The notes under the pieces: model-generated
Told to the model about the DNA's origin: nothing
Seen by the model: only the letters and a program-made list of their open reading frames with translations
Databases searched by the model: none
In this document: positions 55,378 to 63,530 of the stretch, piece by piece
Layout: each line of letters starts with the position of its first letter
How positions within the stretch are numbered: position 1 is the first letter of the stretch
Origin: Halorussus halophilus
GTDB lineage: Archaea; Halobacteriota; Halobacteria; Halobacteriales; Haladaptataceae
Direction of reading: 5' to 3'
Assembly: GCF_008831545.1 (NCBI RefSeq)
Contig: NZ_CP044523.1
Location: forward strand, 620,001-684,000
Length of the DNA: 64,000 nucleotides
Made by a program: the position numbers and the translations under genes

Positions 55378-55800
55378 ATGGAACGTTTTCAGCGACTGCT
55401 CGCCGCGGCGGGAGTCGTATTCCTCCTGACCGGCGTCGGCGTGGCGGTACTCGCACCGCACGCGCCGAGTAGTCAGTCGCAGACGAACGCCGTGAGCGAG
55501 GCAAACGGTACAGCGGCCGACAATAGGGGCGCGGGGGCCGCGGGGACCACGACCGAGCGCGCGGAAACGACGACGACAGCGGTTTCTGACGATGCTCCGA
55601 CGGACTCGCCGGAGAGCGACGCCGAAGACGACGAACAGACTGAGAACGAGCAGGCCGAGGAAGACGACGAAGAAGAGAAGAACGACCCACCGGGGAAAGC
55701 GAAGGGTCACGACAAGAAAGAAAAGAAGGACAAGCACGACGGGGACGACGAAACGGAGGAAGACGACGATGACGAAGCAGACGACGACGAGGACGACTAA
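55378..55800 (+). CDS. Membrane-anchored or secreted acidic low-complexity protein
   Basis: The 140-residue protein has one N-terminal hydrophobic segment (LLAAAGVVFLLTGVGVAVLA, residues 7-26), a Ser/Thr/Ala/Asn region and then an extremely acidic tail with a Lys-rich island (KAKGHDKKEKKDKHDG) ending in DDDEADDDEDD. There is no folded domain. Such polyelectrolyte proteins at the haloarchaeal surface have no assigned role. Its stop is adjacent to the convergent amidohydrolase stop. Confidence 0.6.
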   Translation: MERFQRLLAAAGVVFLLTGVGVAVLAPHAPSSQSQTNAVSEANGTAADNRGAGAAGTTTERAETTTTAVSDDAPTDSPESDAEDDEQTENEQAEEDDEEEKNDPPGKAKGHDKKEKKDKHDGDDETEEDDDDEADDDEDD

Positions 55801-57384
55801 TCAGTTCTCGCGGCCGTCGTAGACGACTTCGCCATCGACCACCGTCATCGCAACGTCGATGTTCTGGATGTCTTCCGGATGGTTCCACGGCGACCGCTCC
55901 AAGGCGACGAAGTCTGCTTTCTTGCCTACCTCGATAGTGCCGAGTCGTTCTTCGGCGAATCCGGCGTACGCGGCTCCTTCGGTGTACGCTCGCAGGGCCT
56001 GAGTCACCGAGAGTCGCTGTGGCTCCGCAGGCGCGTTGACTGCTTGATGAATTCCGAACAGAGGGTCCAGCGGCATGCAGTCGCTCCCGAACGCGAGGTG
56101 CGCGCCAGCGTTCAGCAGGTCCGCGAAGCGGTTGGAGTTCTCACGGCGTTCGGTGCCGAGTCGGTCCTCGTACAGTCCGTCTTCGCGCGCCCACTTCAGG
56201 AAGTTCGGCTGTACCGACGCAATCACGCCGCTCTCTGCGAATCGTTCGACTGACTCGTCGTCGGTCAGTTCCGCGTGTTCCACGCGGTGGCGGGCTTCTC
56301 CGGGATTCTCAGTTTTCTCGTAGGCCGAGAGGACCGCATCGACTGCTTCGTCGCCGATAGCGTGGGCCGTAAACTGGAGGCCAGCCTCGTCGGCTCTCTG
56401 GACGAACTCCTCCAATTCGTCCGGCGAGACGACCCACTGGCCGGTTTCACCGTCCGCGTCGGCGTACGGTTCCGATAGCTTCGCGGTGCGACCGCCGAGA
56501 CTCCCGTCGGTAAAGCTCTTGATTGCGCCGACCTCCACGAATTCGCTCCCGTGGTTGGTGACGAGGCCGGTTTCGACGAGGGCGTCGAGGTGGTCGGTCC
56601 AGTAGTTCAGTCGCACCCGGAGCGCGAGGTCGCCCGATAGTTCCATCTGGCGGTACACCTCGGGAGCGCGCGAGTCCCGAACCATGTCGTGGACGGCGGT
56701 GACGCCCTTGCTGTGGGCGTTTTCTTGGGCAGCAGCGAGGAGTTTCCGCATCTCTGCTCGGCCCGGTTCGATTGCTTCGTAGATGACGTCCACGGCTTCC
56801 TCGACGATGACGCCCGTGGGTTCGTTCTGCTCGCGTTTCACGTCCGCCGCGGGCATCTCGTCTTCGTGTCGCTCCAAGGCGGCGGAGTTGACCGCCGCGA
56901 TGTGCATGTCCTCTCGGAACGCCGCGACGGGTCGGTCCTCGCTCACCTGGTCTAAGTCTTCGCGGGTGAGATACCGCGACTCGGTCCACGTACTCTCGTC
57001 GTAGCTGAAGCCGAGAATCCAGTCGGATTCTGTCTGTCTGTTTTCTGCGAGCAGTTCGACGCAGTCGCCCGGCGAGTCCGCCGCGGAGAGGTCTGCGTAG
57101 ACGAGCGAGCGACCGAGGTGCTGGAGATGGGTGTGCGCGTCGATGAACCCCGGTAAGAGAACGCGTCCGTCGAGACTGACGACTTCTGTCTCGACGCCTT
57201 CGAGGAACCGAATTTCGTCGTCGCTGTCGATACGGACGATTTCGCCGTCTCGGACCGCGACCGCTTCTGCGGTTGGTTCGCCGTCGGCTGTCGTGCCGTT
57301 GGCTGTCGTTGTCCCGTCTTCTGTGGTGTCGGCTAACGTGTGGACTGCCGCGTCGGTGAAGATGAGGTCTGCCGCCGCTGTCAT
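55801..57384 (-). CDS. Amidohydrolase family protein, YtcJ type
   Basis: The 527-residue metal-dependent hydrolase has the beta-strand 1 HxH motif in LPGFIDAHTHLQHLG, TAHAIGDEAVDAVLSAYE (His), HRVEHAEL and LAFGSDCMPLDPLFGI (catalytic Asp), and the closing block KKADFVALERSPW. This is the Amidohydro_3/YtcJ group, which includes N-substituted formamide deformylase and exoenzyme regulators. The substrate is unknown. The N-terminus carries a low-complexity Thr/Gly/Asp insertion (TTEDGTTTANGTTADGE). Confidence 0.86.
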   Translation of the reverse strand: MTAAADLIFTDAAVHTLADTTEDGTTTANGTTADGEPTAEAVAVRDGEIVRIDSDDEIRFLEGVETEVVSLDGRVLLPGFIDAHTHLQHLGRSLVYADLSAADSPGDCVELLAENRQTESDWILGFSYDESTWTESRYLTREDLDQVSEDRPVAAFREDMHIAAVNSAALERHEDEMPAADVKREQNEPTGVIVEEAVDVIYEAIEPGRAEMRKLLAAAQENAHSKGVTAVHDMVRDSRAPEVYRQMELSGDLALRVRLNYWTDHLDALVETGLVTNHGSEFVEVGAIKSFTDGSLGGRTAKLSEPYADADGETGQWVVSPDELEEFVQRADEAGLQFTAHAIGDEAVDAVLSAYEKTENPGEARHRVEHAELTDDESVERFAESGVIASVQPNFLKWAREDGLYEDRLGTERRENSNRFADLLNAGAHLAFGSDCMPLDPLFGIHQAVNAPAEPQRLSVTQALRAYTEGAAYAGFAEERLGTIEVGKKADFVALERSPWNHPEDIQNIDVAMTVVDGEVVYDGREN

Positions 57385-57435
57385 ATCGAAACGGTTCGGG
57401 GGAGAGGCGTTAACCGTTGGGGAAGCGGCCGTACG

Positions 57436-57732
57436 CTACTCGTCTGGGCCGAGGACGGTAACGACGCCGTCACCTGTGACAGTGACTTCGTAGCCCGAGA
57501 AGGGGAACGAGACGGTGCCACCCATTCGCTTCGTGCCGTCGTGCTGGTCGGCGAAGAGAGCGTCGAGTGCTTCCGGGTCGATCTGTTTCGCGAGCGGTTC
57601 TATCTGTAACGGATCTGCGTTCGAGGCCGCCGCCACAGCCGCCACGACGCCCGAACTCACCCGTTCCGAGGGGTCTACTTCGTACGTTAGTTCCATCCCA
57701 CAGTCACTGGCCTCTGAATCTGTTCCAATCAT
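57436..57732 (-). CDS. HalOD1 output-domain protein
   Basis: The 98-residue protein, with VSSGVVAAVAAASNADPLQI, PLAKQIDPEALDALFADQHD and GTVSFPFSGYEVTVTGDGVV, is a stand-alone HalOD1 domain, an output domain confined to haloarchaea and predicted to work in signal transduction. Its partners are unknown. It lies 113 bases downstream of the BAT-type regulator gene on the same strand. Confidence 0.85.
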   Translation of the reverse strand: MIGTDSEASDCGMELTYEVDPSERVSSGVVAAVAAASNADPLQIEPLAKQIDPEALDALFADQHDGTKRMGGTVSFPFSGYEVTVTGDGVVTVLGPDE

Positions 57733-57845
57733 ACGTGCTCGATATTCGCCACTAGTTGGGTCTTCGATGAGAGTCCCACCTCCACTGTTTGGTCAGCGAC
57801 GGGCCTACGTTCGCTGGTTCGCCACTGAACGGATTTAAGTAGTCG

Positions 57846-58490
57846 TCACCGCTCGACGAAGAGCGTCGATTCCACGAGATTCCGGAGACCACGTCGGAGT
57901 CGTTTCGAGACGGCCCGCGAGGAGATGTCGAACTCCTCGGAGAGGTCTTCGAGGGTCACGTCTCGCGGCTCGTCGAAGTACCCCGACTCGTAGGCGGCCA
58001 CGATAGTCTCGCGCTGACTGTCGGTCAGGCCGTACCGCGCTCCCGCCTCGACGGCTTCGAGGGTGTGAATCCAGTTCAGTCGCAAGTCGATGTCGTTGTC
58101 CACGCAGTACTGTTGGAGCGTGGCGACGCCCGCGCGGTCCGGGGAGCGGATTCGAAGGAGCCAGATGCTCTCTTGGCTTCGCACTTCGAGTAGCGTCGCT
58201 TTCGATTCGAGGACGCCGACGACGAGACTCGGCTGTTCGGTCCACACCGCACGGACCAGCGCGCCGTCTTCGAACTGGTCGAGGACAGTCACTTCCTCGA
58301 TACCACGCTGGTCGTTTAATGCCGAGACGAACGTTTCGACGTCGTCGCCCCACACCCAGAAGAACGGCAGTGCGTTGTCTCCGGTCGGAACGACGCGTTC
58401 GAGTTCGACCTGCATGTCGGGCGTCGCCGACAGGGCTCGGCCGAGTGGGAAGTCACCGACGGGAACTGACAACTCCGCGATGACGCTCAT
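57846..58490 (-). CDS. Bacterio-opsin activator (BAT)-type HTH transcriptional regulator
   Basis: The 214-residue protein has an N-terminal sensory part (VPVGDFPLGRALSATPDMQVELERVVP and an alpha/beta region up to about 155). The HTH_10 domain is at the C-terminus: YGLTDSQRETIVAAYESGYFDEPRDVTLEDLSEEFDISSRAVSKRLRRGLRNLV, positions about 155-208. This is the typical haloarchaeal Bat-like one-domain regulator. The regulated genes are unknown. Adjacent HalOD1 and amidohydrolase genes on the same strand are possible targets only by position. Confidence 0.85.
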   Translation of the reverse strand: MSVIAELSVPVGDFPLGRALSATPDMQVELERVVPTGDNALPFFWVWGDDVETFVSALNDQRGIEEVTVLDQFEDGALVRAVWTEQPSLVVGVLESKATLLEVRSQESIWLLRIRSPDRAGVATLQQYCVDNDIDLRLNWIHTLEAVEAGARYGLTDSQRETIVAAYESGYFDEPRDVTLEDLSEEFDISSRAVSKRLRRGLRNLVESTLFVER

Positions 58491-58628
58491 AGATTCGGTA
58501 CGCTAGCATCCGACAAGTAGTTGTGGCCGCTCTAGTCAAGCCGCCGTCGCCAACTTCGAGGAGTCGTCGCGGTCCGCTCGCAAGCGTTTCCGGAACCACT
58601 AAGCGAGACGCCAAAATACTCCCCGCGC

Positions 58629-59705
58629 ATGAACCGCATCATCGGCGAGCGCGACCTCTCCGAGACGCCGTTTTCAGCCGAGGACGCGCGAGACGTGTAC
58701 CGTGACGTGGTCCGAGCGCGAGCGTTTGACGAGCGGGCGCTGGCGCTCCAGCGTCGCGGGTGGATGAGCAGTTGGCCGCCGTACAAGGGACAGGAAGGCT
58801 CGCAGGTGGGTGCGGCCGCCGCACTGGCGGACGAGGACTGGCTCTTCCCGACCTACCGCTCGAACGCGATGCAGGTGGCTCGGGACGTGCCGATAAGCGA
58901 CATCTTGCTGTTCCGTCGCGGTCGCCCGGAGTACGCCTCCGACCACGACGTGCCGAACTTCCCTCAAGCGGTTCCGATTGCGACTCAGATTCCCCACGCC
59001 GCTGGCGCGGGGATGGCGATGAACTACGAGCGCGACGTGAAAGGAGACGGAGAGGGAGACGCCGCCGACGGGGCCGCACTCTGCTATTTCGGTGACGGCG
59101 CGACCAGCGAGGGCGACTTCCACGAAGGACTGAACTTCGCGGGCGTCTTCGACGCGCCGGTCGTCTTCTTCTGCGAGAACAACGAGTGGGCCATCAGTCT
59201 GCCGCGACACAAACAGACGGCCGCCGACAGTATCGCACAGAAGGCAGAAGCCTACGGCTTCGAGGGCGTACAGGTGGACGGCAACGACCCGCTGGCAGTT
59301 CGAGAGACGGTTTCCGAAGCCTTGGAGAGCGCACGCGACGGCGACCCTGTGCTGGTCGAGAGTCTGACTTACCGACAGGGTGCCCACACGACCAGTGACG
59401 ACCCGAGCGAGTACGAGGAGACCAGAAACGAACTGCCCGATTGGCGGACTGCCGACCCGCTCGAACGCTACGAAGCCTACCTGCGAGAGCAGGGCGTCTT
59501 GGACGACGAGTTCGTCGCGGAAGTCGAAGCCGAAGCAGACGCGGAGCTAGACGAAGCCGTCGAGCGTGCCGAATCGGTCGAAGAAGCAGACCCTCACGAC
59601 GTGTTCGACAGAGTGTACGCGGACCTGCCGCCGCGTCTGCGCGACCAACGCGACTGGCTGGACTCGTTCCTCAAAGGCCACGACGTGCAAGAAGTGGACC
59701 ACTAG
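58629..59705 (+). CDS. Thiamine-dependent 2-oxoacid dehydrogenase E1 component, alpha subunit (orphan)
   Basis: The 358-residue protein has the E1-alpha start (SAEDARDVYRDVVRARAFDE), PPYKGQEGSQVGAAAAL, DWLFPTYRSNAMQVARDV and the thiamine-diphosphate motif GDGATSEGDFHEGLNFAGVF ... NN (GDG to ENNEWAIS). Such subunits normally pair with E1-beta, E2 and E3 genes. None is near, so the subunit is either an orphan or partnered with a distant operon. The C-terminal region (TADPLERYEAYLREQG) is normal. Substrate (pyruvate or branched-chain oxoacids) is not clear. Confidence 0.9.
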   Translation: MNRIIGERDLSETPFSAEDARDVYRDVVRARAFDERALALQRRGWMSSWPPYKGQEGSQVGAAAALADEDWLFPTYRSNAMQVARDVPISDILLFRRGRPEYASDHDVPNFPQAVPIATQIPHAAGAGMAMNYERDVKGDGEGDAADGAALCYFGDGATSEGDFHEGLNFAGVFDAPVVFFCENNEWAISLPRHKQTAADSIAQKAEAYGFEGVQVDGNDPLAVRETVSEALESARDGDPVLVESLTYRQGAHTTSDDPSEYEETRNELPDWRTADPLERYEAYLREQGVLDDEFVAEVEAEADAELDEAVERAESVEEADPHDVFDRVYADLPPRLRDQRDWLDSFLKGHDVQEVDH

Positions 59706-59804
59706 ACGGACGTCGTCACCAGTTTCAGACGAACGCCGTCGGTTCTGTAGGACGCTTTTCAGTGCTCCCCTAGATTTACCATCTCCTGATATATTGGTAG
59801 TCGC

Positions 59805-59993
59805 ATGTCGAATCAAGACGTGCAAAAAGACGTCGCTGGGTGGGTGCTGCTGGTCGCGGGAATCGTTCTCCTCGCTAGCACTTCGAGTACAGGTCAGTTG
59901 AGCGGGAACTTCGCGGAGACCGTCGTTCCGCTGTTGCTCGGGGGAATGCTTCTCGTCGGCGGTTCTGTCGCCTTCGTCTACTGGCAACGGTAG
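59805..59993 (+). CDS. Small two-span membrane protein
   Basis: The protein is 62 residues: MSNQDVQKDVAGWVLLVAGIVLLAS, then a short polar turn and VPLLLGGMLLVGGSVAFVYWQR. Two hydrophobic helices and a short polar N-terminus are all that can be seen. No function is known. Confidence 0.6.
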   Translation: MSNQDVQKDVAGWVLLVAGIVLLASTSSTGQLSGNFAETVVPLLLGGMLLVGGSVAFVYWQR

Positions 59994-60060
59994 CGGTTCG
60001 AGCGATTTCCAGCAAACGAGCGGAGGGCACACTCGCCAACAGTCAATCGAGAGCAGTGAG

Positions 60061-60291
60061 TCAGTCTAACGCCATGTACGTCTTGGTGTCGGCCACACCG
60101 TCCATGCCGGAGATGTCCGAGGAGGCGGCGTGAAGTACGTCGTACACCTCTCCGGCGTCTGCTTCCACGATGATGTCGAAGTCGCCAGCGACGACGTGGG
60201 CTTCAGAGATGCCGTCGAGTTCGCGGACGGACTCGATGAGTTCTTCGGAACGTCCGGCGGCAGTCTTCACCATGATAAACGCGTGAACCAT
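60061..60291 (-). CDS. Stand-alone Lrp/AsnC RAM (ligand-binding) domain protein
   Basis: The protein is 76 residues, MVHAFIMVKTAAGRSEELIE, a beta-alpha-beta-beta-alpha-beta RAM domain ending GVADTKTYMALD with AHVVAGDFDIIVE in the middle. It has no DNA-binding HTH. RAM domains oligomerise and bind amino acids or other effectors. It lies divergent from trkA, and a paralogue lies just after trkA. The ATG at 60291 is preferred over a start 21 bases upstream. Confidence 0.87.
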   Translation of the reverse strand: MVHAFIMVKTAAGRSEELIESVRELDGISEAHVVAGDFDIIVEADAGEVYDVLHAASSDISGMDGVADTKTYMALD

Positions 60292-60371
60292 CACCGTGGC
60301 ATTCACTACCACGCGAGAAAAGCCTTTGGGGTGGAGAAAAGTTATTCAACCAGTCGGGCGTAAGGAGTACC

Positions 60372-61067
60372 ATGCGATTCGTTATCATTGGTGCAGGTCG
60401 CGTCGGGTTGCGGACCGCACGTGTCCTTCGGGAGGAAGGACACGATGTGACCATCATCGAGCGCGATGCCAACAAGGCCGAGCGCGCCCGCAACGACGAC
60501 TTCGAAGTCATCGAAGGCGACGGGTCGCTTGAGGCGACGTTGACGCAAGCGGACCTCGAATCGGCCGACGCAGTCGGGGCGCTCACTGGCGATTTGAACA
60601 CCAACTTCGCGGCCTGCATGGTCGGCAGGCACTACGGCTGTCGGACGGTCCTGCGAATCGACGAGGACTACCGCGAAGACATCTACCGAAAGTTCGCCAG
60701 CGACGTGGACGAAGTGGTCTACCCCGAGCGACTAGGAGCCATCGGCGCGAAGAACGCCCTGCTCGGTGGCAATATCCGCGCCATCGCCGACATCGCTCAG
60801 AGCTTGCAAGTCGTGGAACTGACGATTACCGACGACTCGCCAGTGAAGGGCTACTCCATCAGCGAACTGTCGCTCCCGGCGAACGCCCGAATACTCGCGT
60901 TCGGGAAGAAAGACAGGGCGATGGACATCCCACTCCCGGACGACTCCTTGGAGACTGGCGACAGACTCGCCGTCCTCGCGGACTTCAAAGTGTTAGAAGA
61001 CGTGCGCCAGATTCTCGTCGGCGAGAGCGGTCGCGCCACTGCAGAAGCACTCTCTGGAGGCAACTGA
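60372..61067 (+). CDS. trkA: TrkA family potassium-uptake regulatory protein
   Basis: The 231-residue protein has an N-terminal RCK domain with the NAD(H)-binding motif GAGRVG (residues 7-12) and the acidic Asp/Glu downstream (IIERD), and a C-terminal RCK_C domain (LQVVELTITDDSPVKGYSIS...). It gates a Trk/Ktr potassium channel according to nucleotide binding. No trkH channel gene is visible in the window. It is followed after 2 bases by a RAM-domain gene, which is probably co-transcribed. Confidence 0.93.
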   Translation: MRFVIIGAGRVGLRTARVLREEGHDVTIIERDANKAERARNDDFEVIEGDGSLEATLTQADLESADAVGALTGDLNTNFAACMVGRHYGCRTVLRIDEDYREDIYRKFASDVDEVVYPERLGAIGAKNALLGGNIRAIADIAQSLQVVELTITDDSPVKGYSISELSLPANARILAFGKKDRAMDIPLPDDSLETGDRLAVLADFKVLEDVRQILVGESGRATAEALSGGN

Positions 61068-61069
61068 CA

Positions 61070-61300
61070 ATGGTCACAGCATACGTCATGGTCAAGGCGA
61101 ACACGGGCGAGGCGGACCGACTCAAGAATGCAATCCTCGACATCGACGGCGTGGACGACGCCCACATCGTCGCTGGCGACGTAGACATCATCGCCAAACT
61201 CCGCGTCGAGTCCCCGGCGGAGGTGAAGGACATCGCGGCCGACGGCATTCAGGGCATTCAGGGCGTCGAGGACACGCAGACGTACATCGCGATGGACTGA
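61070..61300 (+). CDS. Stand-alone Lrp/AsnC RAM domain protein, linked to trkA
   Basis: The protein is 76 residues, MVTAYVMVKANTGEADRLKN, with DAHIVAGDVDIIAKLRVE and the end GVEDTQTYIAMD. It is a paralogue of the protein at 60061-60291 (same length and layout, DxxIVAGDxDII motif). It starts 2 bases after the trkA stop, so an operon is clear. It may be the sensory partner of the potassium system, but that link is positional inference. Confidence 0.87.
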   Translation: MVTAYVMVKANTGEADRLKNAILDIDGVDDAHIVAGDVDIIAKLRVESPAEVKDIAADGIQGIQGVEDTQTYIAMD

Positions 61301-61316
61301 GTACCGAACAGATTTT

Positions 61317-61847
61317 CTACATCGGTGGGCTTCCCGACGGCCCACCTGCACCACCCGATTTCTGGCCCGAGCCACCGTCGTCGTAGTTCTGCGTCGCCTG
61401 CTCGACCAGTTCCGAGGCCGGTTCTCCATACTCGTAGCCGGGGATGATGCCCTGCACCCACGTCCCCTCGATATACTCTACGATGGCTAGCGCGTCGTCC
61501 GCGGCCACCTCGGGATTCGACTGCTCGAACTCCACGGAGACGACGACTTCGTTGCCAATTCGCGCGATTTCTGGTGGGGTCGCGTCGTCGCTCTGCGCGA
61601 CTGTGTGGGTGTCTTCGAGACGCAACTCCAGCGTCTCGAACCATCCGGTTTCGACCACGTCCGCGACCTCTTCGCCTTCGACCACTGCGTCGAGCATCGG
61701 TGCTCTGACCTCGACGTTGTACCCGGAGTTTTCATCCGCGATGGTGGTGTTCTCGAAGGGCGTCGAAGTGGACTCGAACTCTGCTCCGTCTCGCGTCTCG
61801 AAGTTAGGATGCTGGCGGAACGCGCGCTCGACTTCCTCGTCGGTCAT
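61317..61847 (-). CDS. DUF5813-like haloarchaeal protein
   Basis: The 176-residue protein opens MTDEEVERAFRQHPNFETRD, with DNA-coded blocks ADENSGYNVEVRAPMLDAVV, VVSVEFEQSNPEVAADDA and WVQGIIPGYEYGEPA, and a Gly/Ser-rich end. I recall this as the haloarchaeal DUF5813 family, with no known function. Soluble and acidic. Its 3' end faces the RAM gene with 16 bases between. Confidence 0.72.
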   Translation of the reverse strand: MTDEEVERAFRQHPNFETRDGAEFESTSTPFENTTIADENSGYNVEVRAPMLDAVVEGEEVADVVETGWFETLELRLEDTHTVAQSDDATPPEIARIGNEVVVSVEFEQSNPEVAADDALAIVEYIEGTWVQGIIPGYEYGEPASELVEQATQNYDDGGSGQKSGGAGGPSGSPPM

Positions 61848-61925
61848 TAGCGGGGTGGTAGGGGACAGGGCGGAATGTGGGTTTCGACTGCGAGATGGGG
61901 TGGTGAAGTCAGAACAGGACTCTTG

Positions 61926-62360
61926 CTACTGTGGAGATTGCCGTAGTCGAGACCCGACGATATCTCCACCGAGTGCCCCGAGCGCGGCGACGCCGACGAA
62001 GACGACGGGATACCACGCGAACTCACGGACGATTCCAAACGAGGGCCGAGTCACGACCCAGTGGGCACCGACGATTCCAGCACCGAACAGCAGTCCGCCG
62101 AGGGCGAACCCTGCGACGACTGCACTGACCGGCCGTTCGTCGGTGGTGGTGAGGTAGAACGCGCCGATCGCGGCCAGCAGATTCGGAGCGATTAGCGTCG
62201 AGAAGATAGTCGTCCAGACGGCGAAGCTACTCCACGTCTCGAAGAGCGGAACGGTCGATGTAGAGTCGAACCGCAACGCGGAAAATCCGACGACGGCCCC
62301 CAGTGTGGCAAGTGCCCCGATTACGGTACTCAGTTTCGTCGCTGACCTGTTGACGAGCAT
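61926..62360 (-). CDS. Four-span membrane protein of unknown function
   Basis: The 144-residue protein has four hydrophobic segments (LSTVIGALATLGAVVGFSAL; WTTIFSTLIAPNLLAAIGAF; SAVVAGFALGGLLFGAGIVG; YPVVFVGVAALGALGGDIVG) and short loops. No motif ties it to a known transporter. It lies 78 bases upstream of the DUF5813-like gene on the same strand. Confidence 0.6.
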   Translation of the reverse strand: MLVNRSATKLSTVIGALATLGAVVGFSALRFDSTSTVPLFETWSSFAVWTTIFSTLIAPNLLAAIGAFYLTTTDERPVSAVVAGFALGGLLFGAGIVGAHWVVTRPSFGIVREFAWYPVVFVGVAALGALGGDIVGSRLRQSPQ

Positions 62361-62480
62361 ATATTTGACTGAGTTACGGCAGGCAAAAATGTTTGGGTGG
62401 ACTGGGCTGTGCTGAGACGGTCTGTGGTCAACGGCTATATCCCCACAAAGAACTCGTAATACTCGACATATTTCCGAGCC

Positions 62481-62876
62481 ATGCGACTTCGAATCGGCCT
62501 CCTGTTCGTTCTGGTTCTCAGTAGTGTGGTACTCGCGGGATGCGCAGGTAGCCAGAGCGGAACGACCACGACGGCTTCTACGACTGCATCGACCACGACC
62601 GAAACGACTGCGACAGCGACGACGAGCGACGAACCAGAGACGGGGGACAACTTACTCTCGGTCAGCCAGGCCGAAGACTCGACCGCGATGAAAGTCAACG
62701 AGAGCAAGCGGGCGAACTTCTCGGACCTCGACGAAGACCAACGAGTCGTTTTCCGAAAGGCGCACAACTGCTCGTGTAACGTTCAACAGGACGTGTTCGT
62801 GTTCAACGACAAGGACCGAATCGAATACGTGAAATACGACGGTCAGTGGTACTTCGTCCGCGTGTCTGCGGTCTAA
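62481..62876 (+). CDS. Putative lipoprotein
   Basis: The 131-residue protein has a signal peptide ending in a lipobox, SVVLAGC, with the lipidated cysteine at residue 21. A Thr/Ser/Ala-rich linker (about 25-55) follows, then a small domain of 70 residues (AMKVNESKRANFSDLDEDQR; VFNDKDRIEYVKYDGQWYFV) with a CSC motif. Function unknown. Confidence 0.72.
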   Translation: MRLRIGLLFVLVLSSVVLAGCAGSQSGTTTTASTTASTTTETTATATTSDEPETGDNLLSVSQAEDSTAMKVNESKRANFSDLDEDQRVVFRKAHNCSCNVQQDVFVFNDKDRIEYVKYDGQWYFVRVSAV

Positions 62877-63020
62877 TCGGTTATCAACTCCTCTTGACAC
62901 GAACTAGTCGGTGACGTCGGAGTAGCCGGGCCTGAAAACGCTGGAACTCGGGAGAGAAGAGATTGGGAGTTCTCCATGTTCACTACGTGTCGCGCTCGAC
63001 TACACTCGTGGGGTCGAAGT

Positions 63021-63160
63021 TTTTCACCGCGAGCGAAGCGAGCGGGCCAAGGAACCCTCGGAGGAGGGCGCTTTGTGGCCTCCGTAGGGGGTGACGATGT
63101 GATTTTCATCGACGTTTTTATCGAGCGGCCGCACTGCGACCGCTCGCAATAAAAAGGTCG
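63021..63160 (+). repeat. Repeat family B, copy abutting the tRNA-Leu fragment
   Basis: The blocks in order are TTCACCGCGAGCGAAGCGAG, AGGAACCCTCGGAGGAGG, GGGGTGACGATGTGATTTTC, ATCGACGTTTTTATCGAGCG, the hairpin CGAGCGG / CCGCTCG (63122-63146) and AATAAAAAGG. The same blocks occur in the same order in the element after the Cdc48 gene (35111-35277, opposite strand), with a different hairpin. The end lies 2 bases from the tRNA-Leu 3' end. Confidence 0.72.
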
Positions 63161-63162
63161 TA

Positions 63163-63217
63163 TGCGAGGGATGGGATTCGAACCCATGGACGTCTACACG
63201 AGCGGGTCTTAAGCCCG
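63163..63217 (-). tRNA. 3' part of tRNA-Leu(UAA), probable attachment-site remnant
   Basis: Read on the minus strand, 63217 to 63163 gives the anticodon loop CTTAAGA (anticodon UAA), most of its 3' stem, a class II variable arm, the T-arm ATGGG TTCGAAT CCCAT and the acceptor strand CCCTCGCA. The matching 5' acceptor (GCGAGGG) and D-arm are absent upstream: the sequence before 63217 pairs in the anticodon stem for only four of five bases and not at all in the acceptor stem. So only the 3' part is conserved. A truncated tRNA 3' end is what integrase-type elements leave at the far end of an insertion. Confidence 0.72.
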
Positions 63218-63530
63218 GCAGCCATATCCGCAGAGCTGACATGACGCCCAACGTCATGGGCGTCCTAGTGCTATCACTTTCCCGGTGAGCACCCATATTC
63301 ACGGTATTTCTTGGCCTTACTTGGTCGAATGTGCCCCAACTATATCAAATCCCTTCTAACGCGGGTGTGAGCCACTAACGATTCTCTTTATGCCGAGACT
63401 CCCGATCTGGGAACTCTTTTCTTGTCAGAGAAAATGTTGACCACCGTCTAATCGACCCTTCTCATTTATCGGTTTCCGCTCATATGTAGTAGGTGAAAAA
63501 ACATTTGTCTTTTGAACCATTCTTTCCATT
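63218..63530. other. Gap between tRNA fragment and first island gene
   Basis: This 313-base A+T-richer stretch has no supported gene. It contains overlapping inverted repeats next to the tRNA fragment: GACGCCCA / TGGGCGTC (63243-63250 and 63257-63264) and CATGACG / CGTCATG (63240-63246 and 63252-63258). GTGAAAAAACA near 63494-63504 could be part of the promoter of the following gene. Confidence 0.45.

Noticed and set aside
63163-63247. Complete functional tRNA-Leu gene
   Set aside because: The 5' sequence can form a weak D-arm but cannot pair with the acceptor strand CCCTCGC beyond three bases, and the anticodon stem has a C-C mismatch.
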